From: Trabulsiella odontotermitis | Lineage (GTDB): Bacteria; Pseudomonadota; Gammaproteobacteria; Enterobacterales; Enterobacteriaceae | DNA: 64,000 nucleotides | Assembly: GCF_001297775.1 (NCBI RefSeq) | Contig: NZ_LIFX01000010.1 | Span: forward strand, 1-64,000 | Direction: 5' to 3' | In this document: positions 11,491 to 20,955 of the stretch, piece by piece | Position numbering within the stretch: the first letter of the stretch is position 1 | Layout of the letters: each line of letters starts with the position of its first letter | The notes under the pieces: generated by a model | The model's database searches: none | What the model saw: the letters and a program-made list of their open reading frames with translations, nothing else | What the model was told of the DNA's origin: nothing | Translations under genes and position numbers: made by a program

Positions 11491-11504
11491 TTGATATAAA
11501 TCAA
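11491..11504. promoter_or_regulatory. Perfect FNR box of grcA (class II position)
   Basis: TTGATATAAATCAA is a full match to the FNR consensus. The -10-like TATACA at 11527-11532 predicts a start near 11538, which places this box at about -41, the class II activator position. Confidence 0.92.
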
Positions 11505-11613
11505 AGAATCAAGGGTGTGTCACTGTTATACATACACTCAAGCAACAATGGTTTTACCAATTGGCCGGGCACCGGTCGGTTAAATGAATATGCAGAGCCT
11601 GAGGAGGCACCAA

Positions 11614-11997
11614 ATGATTACAGGTATTCAGATTACTAAAGCCGCAAATGACAATCTGCTGAACTCTTTCTGGTTGCTGGACAGCGAGAAGGGTGAAGCT
11701 CGTTGCCTGTGCGCCAAAGGTGATTTCACGGAAGATCAGGTTGTTGCTGTCAGCAATCTGGGTGACATCGAATACCGTGAAATCCCGGTAGACGTAAAAC
11801 CGGAAGTGCGTGTGGAAGGCGGTCAGCACCTGAACGTTAACGTGCTGCGTCGTGAAACGCTGGAAGATGCGGTTAAGCATCCGGAAAAATATCCGCAGCT
11901 GACCATCCGTGTTTCGGGTTATGCCGTTCGTTTCAACTCACTGACGCCGGAACAGCAGCGCGACGTTATCGCGCGTACCTTTACCGAAAGCCTGTAA
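11614..11997 (+). CDS. grcA: Autonomous glycyl radical cofactor GrcA (YfiD)
   Basis: A 127-aa spare part for pyruvate formate-lyase. It replaces the oxygen-damaged C-terminal glycyl radical domain of PflB so that formate and acetyl-CoA production can resume. The C-terminal half is PFL-like, with [20 protein letters not shown] containing the radical glycine in VSGYAV. The ATG at 11614 ([13 protein letters not shown]) has a GAGGAGG ribosome binding site and the usual family length; an upstream in-frame ATG at 11584 is rejected. The two FNR boxes upstream indicate induction at low oxygen. Confidence 0.97.
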   Translation: MITGIQITKAANDNLLNSFWLLDSEKGEARCLCAKGDFTEDQVVAVSNLGDIEYREIPVDVKPEVRVEGGQHLNVNVLRRETLEDAVKHPEKYPQLTIRVSGYAVRFNSLTPEQQRDVIARTFTESL

Positions 11998-12016
11998 TTC
12001 TTACGGGCGCGGAAAT

Positions 12017-12051
12017 AAAAAAACCGGGAATGTGACTTCCCGGTTTTTTTT
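12017..12051. terminator. Bidirectional terminator between grcA and srmB
   Basis: AAAAAAACCGGGAA-TGTGAC-TTCCCGGTTTTTTTT: an 8-bp stem plus extended A/T pairing. The convergent srmB stop codon begins at 12050, at its edge. In K-12, as I recall it, eamB and yfiE lie between these genes; here there is nothing but the terminator. Confidence 0.93.
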
Positions 12052-13384
12052 ACTCTTCTGTCGACGGCGCTGAGTCTGTACTGCCGCTCGGCTTACGACG
12101 CTTACCAATGTTCTTGGTATCGCGATGGCGTTTCTTAACGCGCGGTTTTTCTTTCTCTTTCTCTTTTTTCTTCTCTTCGCGTTTTGCCAGCGCTTTCTTC
12201 GACGGTTTCCCGGTCATCTTCTCACTTGGCGCACGCGTAGTCGGGCGAAGCTCATCAATGACGCGCGACTTCAGCGGTTCTTCGATATAGCGGCCGATTT
12301 TCTGCAGCAGCAGGTGATCGTGGGCTTCAACCAGCGAGATTGCGGTACCTTTGCGGCCCGCACGACCCGTACGACCAATGCGGTGCAGGTAGGTGTCGCC
12401 ACTGCGCGGCATGTCGAAGTTAATGACGTGGCTCACGTCAGGGATATCAATTCCGCGAGCTGCGACGTCGGTGGCAATCAGCACGTTAACGCGGCCGTCG
12501 GTGAGACGTTTAATGCCTTCGTTACGTTTAACCTGCGCCATCTCGCCTTCGAGGTAGCAGTTGTTGATGCCTGATGAACGCAGCATTTCCGCCAGTTCAT
12601 GTACACGCTCACGTTTACGCACGAAAACAATAGAACGGGTGGCGTCTTCCTGTTTCAGCAGGTGCTTCAACAGGGCGACTTTGTGTTCGAAGTTGTCGGC
12701 ACGGTAATACCACTGGTGAATTTTCTTGCGCTCACGGGTGGATGGCGTTGCGGATACTTCCACCGGATCTTCCAGCAGACGCTCAGCAAAATCTTTAATG
12801 GCATCGCCTTCGAGGGTGGCGGAAAACAGCATCGTTTGCTTACGCCAGCGGGTTTCCCCTGAAATATGCTCGATGTCCTGGGCAAAGCCCATATCAAGCA
12901 TCCGATCCGCTTCGTCAAGAATGAGCGTTTCGACCGCGCGGCAATCGAAATTTTCTTCTTTAATATATTGCAGCAGACGACCTGTCGTCGCGACAACGAT
13001 ATCCTGGTTTTCGCTGAACACTTCCGCGTGATTCATATAGGCCACACCGCCGGTAATTGTGGCGATATCAAGATGCGTATGCGCCGCCAGCTCACGGGCG
13101 TGTTCGGCAACCTGCATGGCCAGCTCGCGGGTCGGCGTCAGGATCAAAATGCGCGGCGGCCCGGATTTTTTGCGCGGGAAGTCGAGCAGGTGCTGCAACG
13201 CTGGCAGCAAATATGCCGCTGTTTTACCGGTACCGGTCGGCGCAGAACCAAGGACATCACGGCCATCGAGCGCAGGCGGAATAGCGGCAGCCTGAATGGC
13301 GGTCGGGCGAGTGAAACCTTTATCCTGGAGGGCATCCAGAAGGTTTTCGTCGAGTTCGAGTTCGGAAAAAGTCGTTACAGTCAT
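12050..13384 (-). CDS. srmB: ATP-dependent RNA helicase SrmB
   Basis: A DEAD-box helicase acting early in 50S ribosomal subunit assembly, 444 aa as in E. coli. The motifs are in order: Q motif region [13 protein letters not shown], motif I APTGTGKT (near residue 50), Ia PTRELA, II DEAD (near 156), [16 protein letters not shown] and [13 protein letters not shown] (near 336). The C-terminal 60 residues are a Lys/Arg/Glu-rich tail ([21 protein letters not shown]), typical of SrmB and used in RNA or protein binding. It is divergent from trmN6. Confidence 0.97.
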   Translation of the reverse strand: MTVTTFSELELDENLLDALQDKGFTRPTAIQAAAIPPALDGRDVLGSAPTGTGKTAAYLLPALQHLLDFPRKKSGPPRILILTPTRELAMQVAEHARELAAHTHLDIATITGGVAYMNHAEVFSENQDIVVATTGRLLQYIKEENFDCRAVETLILDEADRMLDMGFAQDIEHISGETRWRKQTMLFSATLEGDAIKDFAERLLEDPVEVSATPSTRERKKIHQWYYRADNFEHKVALLKHLLKQEDATRSIVFVRKRERVHELAEMLRSSGINNCYLEGEMAQVKRNEGIKRLTDGRVNVLIATDVAARGIDIPDVSHVINFDMPRSGDTYLHRIGRTGRAGRKGTAISLVEAHDHLLLQKIGRYIEEPLKSRVIDELRPTTRAPSEKMTGKPSKKALAKREEKKKEKEKEKPRVKKRHRDTKNIGKRRKPSGSTDSAPSTEE

Positions 13385-13516
13385 GATCTACCTCTGTGTG
13401 GGGCGCTGATTATAGACGTTACGGCTGTAATGTTCATCTGTTTGTATGGATATCTGTTCTCAGGTATTGTGCTTAACCTAAAACAAATCCCGCTTTTACT
13501 TGCCAGGATGCATGTT

Positions 13517-14254
13517 ATGTTTGACCCAAAATCCGTGCTGCGTCGTAATGGATTTACCTTCAAGCAGTTCTTTGTCGCACACGATCGTTGTGCCATGAAA
13601 GTGGGGACCGATGGCATCCTGCTGGGTGCCTGGGCACCGATTGCCCGCGTCAATCGTATTCTCGATATCGGTACGGGAAGCGGTCTGCTGGCGCTGATGC
13701 TGGCGCAAAGAACTGACGATCACGTCGCCATTGATGCCGTTGAACTCGATGACGCCGCCGCCGCGCAGGCGCAGGAAAACGTCGCCGAATCACCGTGGTC
13801 TGCGCGTGTGCAGGTGCATCACGCGGATATTCAGCAGTGGCTTCACCAGCAAACCCGCCGTTATGACCTGATTGTCAGCAATCCGCCCTATTATGAGCAG
13901 GGCGTGGAGTGCGCGACGCCGCAGCGCGAGCAAGCCCGTTATACCACCTCGCTCGATCACACCGCTCTGCTGAATTGTGCCGCAGAAGCGATCACCGAAG
14001 AGGGATTTTTCTGCCTGGTGCTGCCGGAAAGTATCGGCACGGCGTTTACTGAGAAAGCCCTTTCGCTCGGCTGGAATTTGCGTCTGCGTACGGACATCGC
14101 TGAAACCGAACTACGCCCGCCGCATCGCGTGCTGTTAGCGTTTTCGCCTAAAGCAGGGGAGTATTTTTGCGATCGGCTGGTGATTCGTGGGCCAGAGCAG
14201 CAATACTCAGAAGGGTATACTGCTCTGACCCAGGCGTTCTATTTATTCATGTAA
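13517..14254 (+). CDS. trmN: tRNA1(Val) (adenine(37)-N6)-methyltransferase TrmN6 (YfiC)
   Basis: A SAM-dependent methyltransferase making m6A37 in tRNA-Val, 245 aa. The SAM-binding motif [17 protein letters not shown] is near residue 50 and the N6-adenine catalytic motif NPPYYEQG near 125. The open frame continues far upstream, antisense to srmB, but the start at 13517 ([15 protein letters not shown]) has AGGA eight bases upstream and gives the E. coli length. An ATG at 13508 is a possible alternative. Its last 16 bp overlap the 3' end of convergent nadB. Confidence 0.95.
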   Translation: MFDPKSVLRRNGFTFKQFFVAHDRCAMKVGTDGILLGAWAPIARVNRILDIGTGSGLLALMLAQRTDDHVAIDAVELDDAAAAQAQENVAESPWSARVQVHHADIQQWLHQQTRRYDLIVSNPPYYEQGVECATPQREQARYTTSLDHTALLNCAAEAITEEGFFCLVLPESIGTAFTEKALSLGWNLRLRTDIAETELRPPHRVLLAFSPKAGEYFCDRLVIRGPEQQYSEGYTALTQAFYLFM

Positions 14255-15858
14255 GCCAGCGGGGAAAGCACTGACGGGCCGGATTCCGCCAGCGGTTGCG
14301 GGTAATCCAGCGTATAGTGCAGACCCCGACTCTCTTTGCGCATCATGGCGCAGCGCACGATCAGCTCAGCCACCTGAACCAGGTTGCGCAGCTCCAGTAA
14401 ATTATTCGACACGCGGAATTTCGCGTAGTACTCGTCCAGCTCCTGCTGCAACAGGGTGATACGACGCAGCGCGCGCTCAAGTCGCTTTGTCGTCCGCACG
14501 ATGCCGACGTAGTCCCACATAAAGAGGCGCAACTCGTGCCAGTTATGCTGGATAACGACCAGTTCGTCCGGGTTTTCGACGCGGCTTTCATCCCAGGCGG
14601 GGAGTGACGATGTCGCACGCGCGTAGGGCATCCGTTTTTTAATATCTTCGGCCGCTGACCAGCCGTAGACGAGGCATTCCAGCAGTGAGTTGGACGCCAT
14701 CCGGTTTGCACCATGCAGCCCGGTATAGCTTACTTCGCCGATGGCATACAGACCGTCGACGTCGGTACGACCGTAATCATCCACCATCACACCGCCGCAG
14801 GTGTAATGTGCCGCAGGCACGATCGGTACGGGCTGTTTCGTAAGATCAATGCCCAGACCGAGCAGCTTGTCGTAAATCATCGGGAAGTGCTGGCGAATGA
14901 AGTCCGCAGGCTTGTGGCTGATGTCGAGATACATACAGTCGGCGCCGAGACGTTTCATCTCATGGTCGATGGCGCGGGCAACGATATCGCGAGGCGCCAG
15001 CTCGCTGCGGGCATCAAAATCAGGCATAAAGCGCGTGCCGTCAGGGCGCTTCAGCAACGCGCCTTCGCCGCGAAGCGCTTCCGTCAACAGGAAATTTCTC
15101 GCCTGCGGATGATAAAGCGCGGTCGGGTGAAACTGATTAAACTCCAGATTCGCCACGCGACAGCCTGCGCGCCATGCCATGGCAATGCCGTCACCCGATG
15201 AGATATCCGGGTTGGTGGTGTACTGATACACTTTCGATGCGCCGCCCGTCGCCAGTACCACCGATTTTGCCTGACAGGTTTCCACGCGCTCCTGATTGCG
15301 GTTCCAGATCCACGCGCCGACGACGCGCCGCGTGCCGGACAGGCCGATTTTATCGGAGATGATCAGGTCGACGGCGTTATGGCGTTCGAGAATCTGAATG
15401 TTGGGATGATTCAGCGCTTTGCTGACCAGCGTGGTTTCCACGGCTTTACCGGTCGCGTCGGCGGAATGAAGAATACGGCGATGGCTGTGTCCGCCCTCCC
15501 GCGTCAGGTGGTAGCTCTCTTCACCATTGGCCTGAGTTTGTGTATCGAACAACACGCCCTGGTCGATAAGCCATTGCACGCAGGATTTCGCGTTGCTGGC
15601 GACAAACGAGACGGCGTGGCGGTCACAGATCCCGGCACCAGCAATTAAGGTGTCTTCGACGTGCGATTCGATGCTGTCTGTCTCGTCAAACACCGCGGCG
15701 ATACCGCCCTGCGCGTAAAAGGTGGAACCTTCGCTGGCCGGGCCTTTACTTAAAACAATCACCGAGCTGTGTTCCGCCAGGCGTAATGCCAGCGATAACC
15801 CTGCAGCACCGCTGCCGATAATAAGCACATCACAAGCGTGGTTGGGTGTCGTATTCAT
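14239..15858 (-). CDS. nadB: L-aspartate oxidase NadB
   Basis: A flavoprotein that oxidises L-aspartate to iminoaspartate, the first step of de novo NAD synthesis; NadA uses the product. It has 539 aa, against 540 in E. coli. The N-terminal FAD dinucleotide fold is [16 protein letters not shown], followed by the succinate dehydrogenase/fumarate reductase family signatures [30 protein letters not shown] and [21 protein letters not shown]. The C-terminal helical bundle is present. The start at 15858 follows an A/G-rich stretch and lies 6 bp from a NadR operator. Confidence 0.98.
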   Translation of the reverse strand: MNTTPNHACDVLIIGSGAAGLSLALRLAEHSSVIVLSKGPASEGSTFYAQGGIAAVFDETDSIESHVEDTLIAGAGICDRHAVSFVASNAKSCVQWLIDQGVLFDTQTQANGEESYHLTREGGHSHRRILHSADATGKAVETTLVSKALNHPNIQILERHNAVDLIISDKIGLSGTRRVVGAWIWNRNQERVETCQAKSVVLATGGASKVYQYTTNPDISSGDGIAMAWRAGCRVANLEFNQFHPTALYHPQARNFLLTEALRGEGALLKRPDGTRFMPDFDARSELAPRDIVARAIDHEMKRLGADCMYLDISHKPADFIRQHFPMIYDKLLGLGIDLTKQPVPIVPAAHYTCGGVMVDDYGRTDVDGLYAIGEVSYTGLHGANRMASNSLLECLVYGWSAAEDIKKRMPYARATSSLPAWDESRVENPDELVVIQHNWHELRLFMWDYVGIVRTTKRLERALRRITLLQQELDEYYAKFRVSNNLLELRNLVQVAELIVRCAMMRKESRGLHYTLDYPQPLAESGPSVLSPLAYMNK

Positions 15859-15864
15859 CTTTTT

Positions 15865-15882
15865 TGTTTAATGTACTAAACA
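15865..15882. promoter_or_regulatory. NadR operator upstream of nadB
   Basis: TGTTTA-N6-TAAACA (N6 = ATGTAC) is an exact match to the NadR box. Its edge is 6 bp upstream of the nadB start codon, so NAD-responsive repression by NadR is expected. Confidence 0.92.
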
Positions 15883-16170
15883 TGGTTTGGCGAGCATACC
15901 ACTCAGATGCGCGCTTTAGCACATTTTTTTAAGATAAAGTTGTAATGACTAAACAGAAAGACGATGTAAGAAGATGTCTGAAAGCGAGAAAATATTTTGC
16001 GAAGCAGATCGTTAGCTTCAGATTTTATGATGAAATAAACCCTGTGTTAAGCTACCCTGCTGGCGTGCAGAACACGTTAATTACAGGCAATCATGTTGTT
16101 AAGCATCGGTAGACTTATAATGAACCATAATGAAAGGTCTCAATGATTAACAAAAAAACAATGGCGTAAT
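15883..16170. other. Intergenic region between nadB and the rpoE sigma-E promoter
   Basis: About 290 bp of AT-rich sequence without a supportable gene. By analogy with E. coli it should hold the nadB promoter (leftward) and one or more additional rpoE promoters (rightward). I could not place individual -35/-10 pairs with confidence. Confidence 0.5.
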
Positions 16171-16198
16171 GGAACTTTATGGTTATCAGAAACTCTAA
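16171..16198 (+). promoter_or_regulatory. Sigma-E-dependent promoter of the rpoE operon
   Basis: GGAACTT (16171-16177), a 16-bp spacer, then TCTAA (16194-16198). This is the extended sigma-E consensus and matches the autoregulatory rpoE promoter of E. coli. It lies 82 bp before the rpoE start codon. Confidence 0.94.
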
Positions 16199-16220
16199 CC
16201 GGTTGCTTGCTCATAATGCA

Positions 16221-16283
16221 ATGATGGAGTGGCGTTCTGATTACGCATGGGAATTAGGTTTGGGGAGACATTACCTCGGATGA
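16221..16283 (+). CDS. rseD: Short upstream ORF coupled to rpoE (RseD-like leader)
   Basis: A 20-codon ORF, MMEWRSDYAWELGLGRHYLG, whose TGA stop overlaps the rpoE ATG as ATGA (16280-16283). From memory the E. coli leader carries a very similar end (an MEWR-start and GLGR-x-YLG finish), so coding conservation is plausible. In E. coli an upstream ORF named rseD is reported to be translationally coupled to rpoE. The frame extends upstream to an ATG at 16179 (34 codons), which only a transcript from an upstream promoter could carry, because that ATG lies within the sigma-E promoter. No good ribosome binding site is visible. Confidence 0.6.
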   Translation: MMEWRSDYAWELGLGRHYLG

Positions 16284-16855
16284 GCGAGCAGTTAACGGAT
16301 CAGGTCCTCGTTGAACGGGTCCAGAAGGGAGATCAGAAAGCCTTTAACCTACTGGTAGTGCGCTATCAGCATAAGGTGGCGAGTCTGGTTTCCCGCTATG
16401 TACCGTCAGGTGACGTGCCTGATGTCGTACAAGAGTCTTTTATTAAGGCCTATCGTGCGCTGGATTCTTTCCGGGGAGATAGTGCTTTTTATACCTGGTT
16501 GTATCGCATCGCGGTTAACACCGCGAAGAACTACCTGGTCGCTCAGGGGCGTCGTCCGCCATCAAGCGATGTGGACGCAATTGAAGCAGAAAACTACGAA
16601 AGTGGCGGCGCGCTGAAAGAAATTTCGAACCCTGAGAACTTAATGTTGTCAGAAGAACTGAGACAAATTGTTTTTCGTACCATTGAGTCGCTTCCGGAGG
16701 ATTTACGCATGGCAATTACCCTGCGGGAGCTGGATGGCCTGAGCTATGAAGAGATAGCCGCTATCATGGATTGTCCGGTCGGTACAGTTCGTTCGCGTAT
16801 CTTCCGGGCGCGAGAAGCTATTGATAATAAAGTTCAACCGCTTATCAGGCGTTGA
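16280..16855 (+). CDS. rpoE: RNA polymerase sigma factor RpoE (sigma-E)
   Basis: An ECF sigma factor of 191 aa controlling the envelope stress response. Region 2 spans about residues 20-90 (VVRYQHKVASLVSRY, DVVQESFIKAYRALDSF). Region 4 spans about 130-185 with the helix-turn-helix DGLSYEEIAAIMDCPVGTVRSRIFRARE. The ATG at 16280 (MSEQLTDQ) is used, not the ORF start at 16247. GGGGAGA precedes it by 11 bp, and the ATG overlaps the stop of the upstream ORF. It is first in rpoE-rseA-rseB-rseC, with 32 bp before rseA. Confidence 0.98.
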   Translation: MSEQLTDQVLVERVQKGDQKAFNLLVVRYQHKVASLVSRYVPSGDVPDVVQESFIKAYRALDSFRGDSAFYTWLYRIAVNTAKNYLVAQGRRPPSSDVDAIEAENYESGGALKEISNPENLMLSEELRQIVFRTIESLPEDLRMAITLRELDGLSYEEIAAIMDCPVGTVRSRIFRAREAIDNKVQPLIRR

Positions 16856-16887
16856 CGATAGCGGGATACTGGAAAAGGTATTTAGGC

Positions 16888-17538
16888 ATGCAGAAAGAAC
16901 AACTTTCCGCTTTAATGGATGGCGAAACGCTGGATAACGAGCTTCTCAATACGTTGAGTGGTTCACCTGAACTGCAGAAAACGTGGGAAAGCTACCACCT
17001 CATCCGCGATTCACTCCGTGGCGATACCGGCGAGATGCTGCATTTTGATATCTCCGCCCGCGTCATGGCCGCCATTGAAAATGAGCCTGTGCGCCAGGCA
17101 ACGCCGTTGATTCCTGAAGCCCAACCGGCACCACACCAGTGGCAGAAAATGCCGTTCTGGCAGAAAGTGCGCCCGTGGGCCAGCTCACTCACACAAATGG
17201 GTGTCGCCGCCTGTGTATCGCTTGCAGTCATCGTCGGCGTGCAGCAGTATAATGGGCAATCTGAATCATCCCAGCAGCCTGAAGCACCTGTCTTCAACAC
17301 ACTGCCAATGATGGGTAAAGCCAGCCCGGTTAGCCTGGGCGTACCTACTGATGCCACCGCCGGTACCGGCCAGCAACAGCAGGTGCAGGAGCAGCGCCGT
17401 CGTATCAATGCAATGTTGCAGGATTATGAGTTGCAGCGCCGCTTGCACTCCGAACAGCTTCAGTTTGAACAGGCACAAACCCAGCAAGCCGCTGTTCAGG
17501 TGCCAGGGTATCAAACTTTAGGAACGCAATCGCAGTAA
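16888..17538 (+). CDS. rseA: Anti-sigma-E factor RseA
   Basis: A single-pass inner-membrane anti-sigma factor of 216 aa that holds sigma-E at the membrane. On outer-membrane protein stress it is cut by DegS and then RseP. The cytoplasmic N-terminal domain (MQKEQLSALMDGETLDNELL) binds sigma-E. The transmembrane segment is around residues 99-119 (TQMGVAACVSLAVIVGVQQY). The periplasmic part is Gln-rich near the C-terminus, as in the E. coli protein. The ATG at 16888 matches the family start and length. Its TAA overlaps the rseB ATG by one base (TAATG). Confidence 0.97.
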   Translation: MQKEQLSALMDGETLDNELLNTLSGSPELQKTWESYHLIRDSLRGDTGEMLHFDISARVMAAIENEPVRQATPLIPEAQPAPHQWQKMPFWQKVRPWASSLTQMGVAACVSLAVIVGVQQYNGQSESSQQPEAPVFNTLPMMGKASPVSLGVPTDATAGTGQQQQVQEQRRRINAMLQDYELQRRLHSEQLQFEQAQTQQAAVQVPGYQTLGTQSQ

Positions 17539-18491
17539 TGAAGCAACTTTGGTGTGCCATTCCGTTTGTGGTTGGTAGCCTGTTCTTCTCTGTCAACGCC
17601 TCGGCTGATGTCTCGTCCGGGGCGTTGTTGCAGCAAATGAACCTGGCGAGCCAGTCACTCAATTACGAGCTGTCATTTGTCAGCATCAGCAAGCAAGGCG
17701 TCGAATCACTGCGTTATCGCCACGCTCGTCTTAACAATCAACCGTTATCTCAGCTTCTGCAGATGGATGGCCCGCGCCGTGAAGTCGTCCAGCGCGGGAA
17801 TGAGATCAGCTATTTTGAGCCAGGGCTCGAACCCTTCACGCTCAATGGCGACTACATCGTTGATTCCCTGCCTTCGCTGGTCTATACCGATTTCAAACGC
17901 CTGTCGCCTTACTACGACTTTATCTCCGTCGGGCGAACCCGTATTGCCGATCACCTGTGCGAAGTGATTCGCGTGGTGGCAAAAGATGGCACGCGTTACA
18001 GCTATATCGTCTGGCTGGATTCCGAAACCAAGCTGCCGCTGCGCGTCGATTTGCTCGATCGTGACGGCGAAACGCTGGAGCAGTTCCGGGTGATCGCTTT
18101 CACCGTGAACAACAGCGTGAGCGATAGCATGGAAAATCTGGCCAAAGCCAGTCTGCCGCCGCTGCTTTCTGTTCCGGCGGGAGATAAATCCAACTTTAAC
18201 TGGACGACCTCCTGGGTGCCGCAGGGCTTCAGCGAAGTCTCCAGCAGCCGCCGCACATTGCCTACGCTTAACGTGGCGGTGGAATCGCGTCTTTATTCTG
18301 ACGGTTTGTTTAGCTTCTCCGTTAACGTCAGCCGCGCAACGCCGACCAGCAGCGAACAAATGCTGCGTACAGGGCGTCGCACGGTGACCACCTCGGTTCG
18401 CGACAACGCGGAAATCACTATCGTCGGCGAGCTGCCGCCGCCAACCGCGAAGCGTATCGCGGAAAGCGTTAAATTCGGGGCAGTGCAATGA
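17538..18491 (+). CDS. rseB: Sigma-E regulatory protein RseB (periplasmic)
   Basis: A 317-aa periplasmic protein that binds the RseA periplasmic domain and shields it from DegS. It senses mislocalised lipopolysaccharide or lipoprotein. The signal peptide MKQLWCAIPFVVGSLFFSVNASA is cut near residue 23. The MucB/RseB N-terminal domain has a LolA-like fold (NYELSFVSISKQGVESLRYRH), followed by a smaller C-terminal domain. It is coupled to rseA by a one-base overlap and to rseC by an ATGA overlap. Confidence 0.97.
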   Translation: MKQLWCAIPFVVGSLFFSVNASADVSSGALLQQMNLASQSLNYELSFVSISKQGVESLRYRHARLNNQPLSQLLQMDGPRREVVQRGNEISYFEPGLEPFTLNGDYIVDSLPSLVYTDFKRLSPYYDFISVGRTRIADHLCEVIRVVAKDGTRYSYIVWLDSETKLPLRVDLLDRDGETLEQFRVIAFTVNNSVSDSMENLAKASLPPLLSVPAGDKSNFNWTTSWVPQGFSEVSSSRRTLPTLNVAVESRLYSDGLFSFSVNVSRATPTSSEQMLRTGRRTVTTSVRDNAEITIVGELPPPTAKRIAESVKFGAVQ

Positions 18492-18967
18492 TTAAAGAGT
18501 GGGCAACCGTCGTCTCCTGGCAAAGCGGGCTGGCGAAGGTCAGTTGTGATGTCAAAGCCTCGTGCAGCAGTTGTGCATCGCGCGTGGGTTGCGGCTCCCG
18601 CATACTGAACAAGCTCGGGCCGCAAACACAACATACGATCATCGTGCCGAGCGAGCAGCCGCTTGTCGCCGGGCAAAAAGTGGAACTGGGTATTGCGGAA
18701 AGCAGCCTGCTGAGTTCTGCGCTGCTGGTCTATATGTCGCCGCTGGTGGGGTTGTTTGTGGTGGGCGGCCTCTTTCAGGTGCTGTTTGGCGGCGATCTCG
18801 CCGCGCTCTGCGGTGCGCTACTCGGTGGCGTCGGCGGCTTTTTGCTTGCCCGTGGTCTGTCGCCCGCGCTGGCGGCTCGCGCCGAATGGCAGCCGGTCAT
18901 CCTGAGTGTTGGCCTTCCTCCTGACATGCTGCGTGTTGACGCATCCCCTTCCGAAACAGGCCAGTGA
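18488..18967 (+). CDS. rseC: SoxR-reducing system / sigma-E operon protein RseC
   Basis: A 159-aa inner-membrane protein. RseC is linked to reduction of the SoxR iron-sulfur cluster and has a minor positive effect on sigma-E. The N-terminal region has a cysteine cluster, CDVKASCSSCASRVGC (near residues 19-35), that could bind a metal or cluster. Two transmembrane segments follow around residues 75-120. It overlaps rseB by 4 bp. Confidence 0.95.
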   Translation: MIKEWATVVSWQSGLAKVSCDVKASCSSCASRVGCGSRILNKLGPQTQHTIIVPSEQPLVAGQKVELGIAESSLLSSALLVYMSPLVGLFVVGGLFQVLFGGDLAALCGALLGGVGGFLLARGLSPALAARAEWQPVILSVGLPPDMLRVDASPSETGQ

Positions 18968-18986
18968 TCGCGCTGGCTTTTGTTTT
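18960..18986 (+). terminator. Weak terminator-like hairpin at the end of rseC
   Basis: GCCAG-N8-CTGGC followed by TTTTGTTTT, overlapping the rseC stop codon. The stem is only five base pairs, so attenuation rather than full termination before lepA is likely. Confidence 0.4.
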
Positions 18987-19139
18987 ACTTACATCTCGCA
19001 TCAGATCTCCCGCTAAGCTTACCGGAAGAGCATTTCCTGGTTGTAGCGATGTAGTGTAGAATGCGGCGTTTTCGAACGACACAACGTCAGGCACAGAACA
19101 GCGGCCTCAAGGTATTCGTAAGGCATAATTAATTAATAT

Positions 19140-20939
19140 ATGAAGAACATACGTAACTTTTCGATCATTGCTCATATCGACCACGGTAAGTCGACGCTGT
19201 CTGACCGCATCATCCAGATTTGCGGTGGCCTTTCTGATCGTGAAATGGAAGCGCAGGTTCTCGACTCCATGGACCTGGAGCGCGAGCGCGGCATTACGAT
19301 TAAAGCGCAAAGCGTGACGCTCGATTATAAAGCCTCCGATGGCGAAACTTATCAGCTGAATTTTATCGATACCCCGGGCCACGTTGACTTTTCCTATGAA
19401 GTCTCTCGTTCTCTGGCCGCGTGCGAAGGCGCGCTGCTGGTGGTTGACGCCGGGCAGGGGGTTGAAGCCCAGACGCTGGCGAACTGCTATACCGCCATTG
19501 AAATGGACCTGGAAGTGGTTCCGGTTCTGAACAAAATCGATTTGCCTGCCGCTGACCCTGAGCGTGTGGCGGAAGAGATTGAAGATATCGTCGGCATTGA
19601 CGCCACCGATGCGGTGCGCTGCTCGGCGAAAACCGGCGTTGGCGTTCAGGATGTGCTGGAGCGCCTGGTGCGTGATATCCCGGCGCCGGAAGGTGACGAA
19701 AACGCACCGCTGCAGGCCCTGATCATCGACTCCTGGTTTGATAACTATCTGGGCGTCGTTTCACTGGTGCGCGTTAAAAACGGCACGCTGCGCAAAGGCG
19801 ACAAAATTAAGGTGATGAGCACCGGTCAGGTGTACAACGCCGATCGTCTTGGCATCTTTACGCCAAAACAGGTGGATCGTACCGAATTGAAATGCGGCGA
19901 AGTGGGCTGGCTGGTGTGTGCGATTAAAGACATTCTTGGCGCGCCGGTGGGGGATACCCTGACGCAATCGCGTAATCCTGCCGATAAAGCCTTACCGGGC
20001 TTTAAAAAAGTGAAGCCGCAGGTGTATGCCGGTCTGTTCCCGGTCAGCTCTGATGATTACGAAGCCTTCCGCGATGCGCTTGGCAAGCTGAGCCTGAACG
20101 ATGCTTCCCTGTTTTACGAGCCGGAAAGCTCCACAGCGCTGGGCTTCGGTTTCCGCTGTGGCTTCCTCGGTTTGCTGCACATGGAGATCATCCAGGAGCG
20201 TCTGGAACGTGAATACGATCTGGATCTCATCACCACCGCGCCGACGGTAGTGTACGAAGTTGAGATGACCAACAAAGAAGTGGTTTACGTCGACAGCCCG
20301 TCCAAGCTGCCGCCGCTGAACAACATTAACGAACTGCGCGAGCCTATCGCTGAGTGTCACATGCTGTTGCCGCAGGAGTATCTCGGTAACGTCATCACCC
20401 TTTGCGTGGAAAAACGCGGCGTGCAGACCAACATGGTTTACCACGGCAATCAGGTGGCGCTGACCTATGAAATCCCGATGGCGGAAGTGGTCCTCGACTT
20501 CTTCGACCGTCTGAAGTCAACCTCCCGCGGCTATGCGTCGCTGGATTACAACTTCAAGCGTTTCCAGGCCTCCAACATGGTGCGCGTGGATGTGCTGATC
20601 AACGGCGAGCGTGTCGATGCGCTGGCGCTGATCACCCACAACGATAACGCGCCATACCGTGGGCGTGAGCTGGTCGAGAAGATGAAAGAGCTGATCCCGC
20701 GTCAGCAATTTGATATCGCTATCCAGGCGGCAATTGGTAACCACATTATTGCGCGCTCTACCGTGAAACAGTTGCGTAAAAACGTTCTGGCAAAATGTTA
20801 CGGTGGTGACGTGAGCCGTAAGAAAAAGCTGCTGCAGAAACAGAAAGAAGGTAAGAAGCGAATGAAGCAGGTCGGTAACGTTGAGCTGCCGCAGGAAGCA
20901 TTCCTCGCCATTCTGCATGTCGGTAAAGACGGTAAATAA
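19140..20939 (+). CDS. lepA: Elongation factor 4 (LepA)
   Basis: A translational GTPase of 599 aa that binds ribosomes and affects initiation or back-translocation; its exact role is debated. The G domain motifs are AHIDHGKST (residue 10 on), DTPGHVDF (near 77) and NKIDLP (near 131). EF-G-like domains II, III and V follow, then the LepA-specific C-terminal domain, which ends [20 protein letters not shown] with the conserved basic stretch. The ribosome binding site is weak (AAGG about 20 bp upstream within AT-rich sequence). lepB starts 16 bp downstream. Confidence 0.98.
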   Translation: MKNIRNFSIIAHIDHGKSTLSDRIIQICGGLSDREMEAQVLDSMDLERERGITIKAQSVTLDYKASDGETYQLNFIDTPGHVDFSYEVSRSLAACEGALLVVDAGQGVEAQTLANCYTAIEMDLEVVPVLNKIDLPAADPERVAEEIEDIVGIDATDAVRCSAKTGVGVQDVLERLVRDIPAPEGDENAPLQALIIDSWFDNYLGVVSLVRVKNGTLRKGDKIKVMSTGQVYNADRLGIFTPKQVDRTELKCGEVGWLVCAIKDILGAPVGDTLTQSRNPADKALPGFKKVKPQVYAGLFPVSSDDYEAFRDALGKLSLNDASLFYEPESSTALGFGFRCGFLGLLHMEIIQERLEREYDLDLITTAPTVVYEVEMTNKEVVYVDSPSKLPPLNNINELREPIAECHMLLPQEYLGNVITLCVEKRGVQTNMVYHGNQVALTYEIPMAEVVLDFFDRLKSTSRGYASLDYNFKRFQASNMVRVDVLINGERVDALALITHNDNAPYRGRELVEKMKELIPRQQFDIAIQAAIGNHIIARSTVKQLRKNVLAKCYGGDVSRKKKLLQKQKEGKKRMKQVGNVELPQEAFLAILHVGKDGK

Positions 20940-20955
20940 CCCTTAAGGAGTTGGC

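Noticed and set aside
12866-13516. Long in-frame extension upstream of trmN, antisense to srmB
   Set aside because: Composition and position show it is the complement of srmB. The family start at 13517 has a ribosome binding site.
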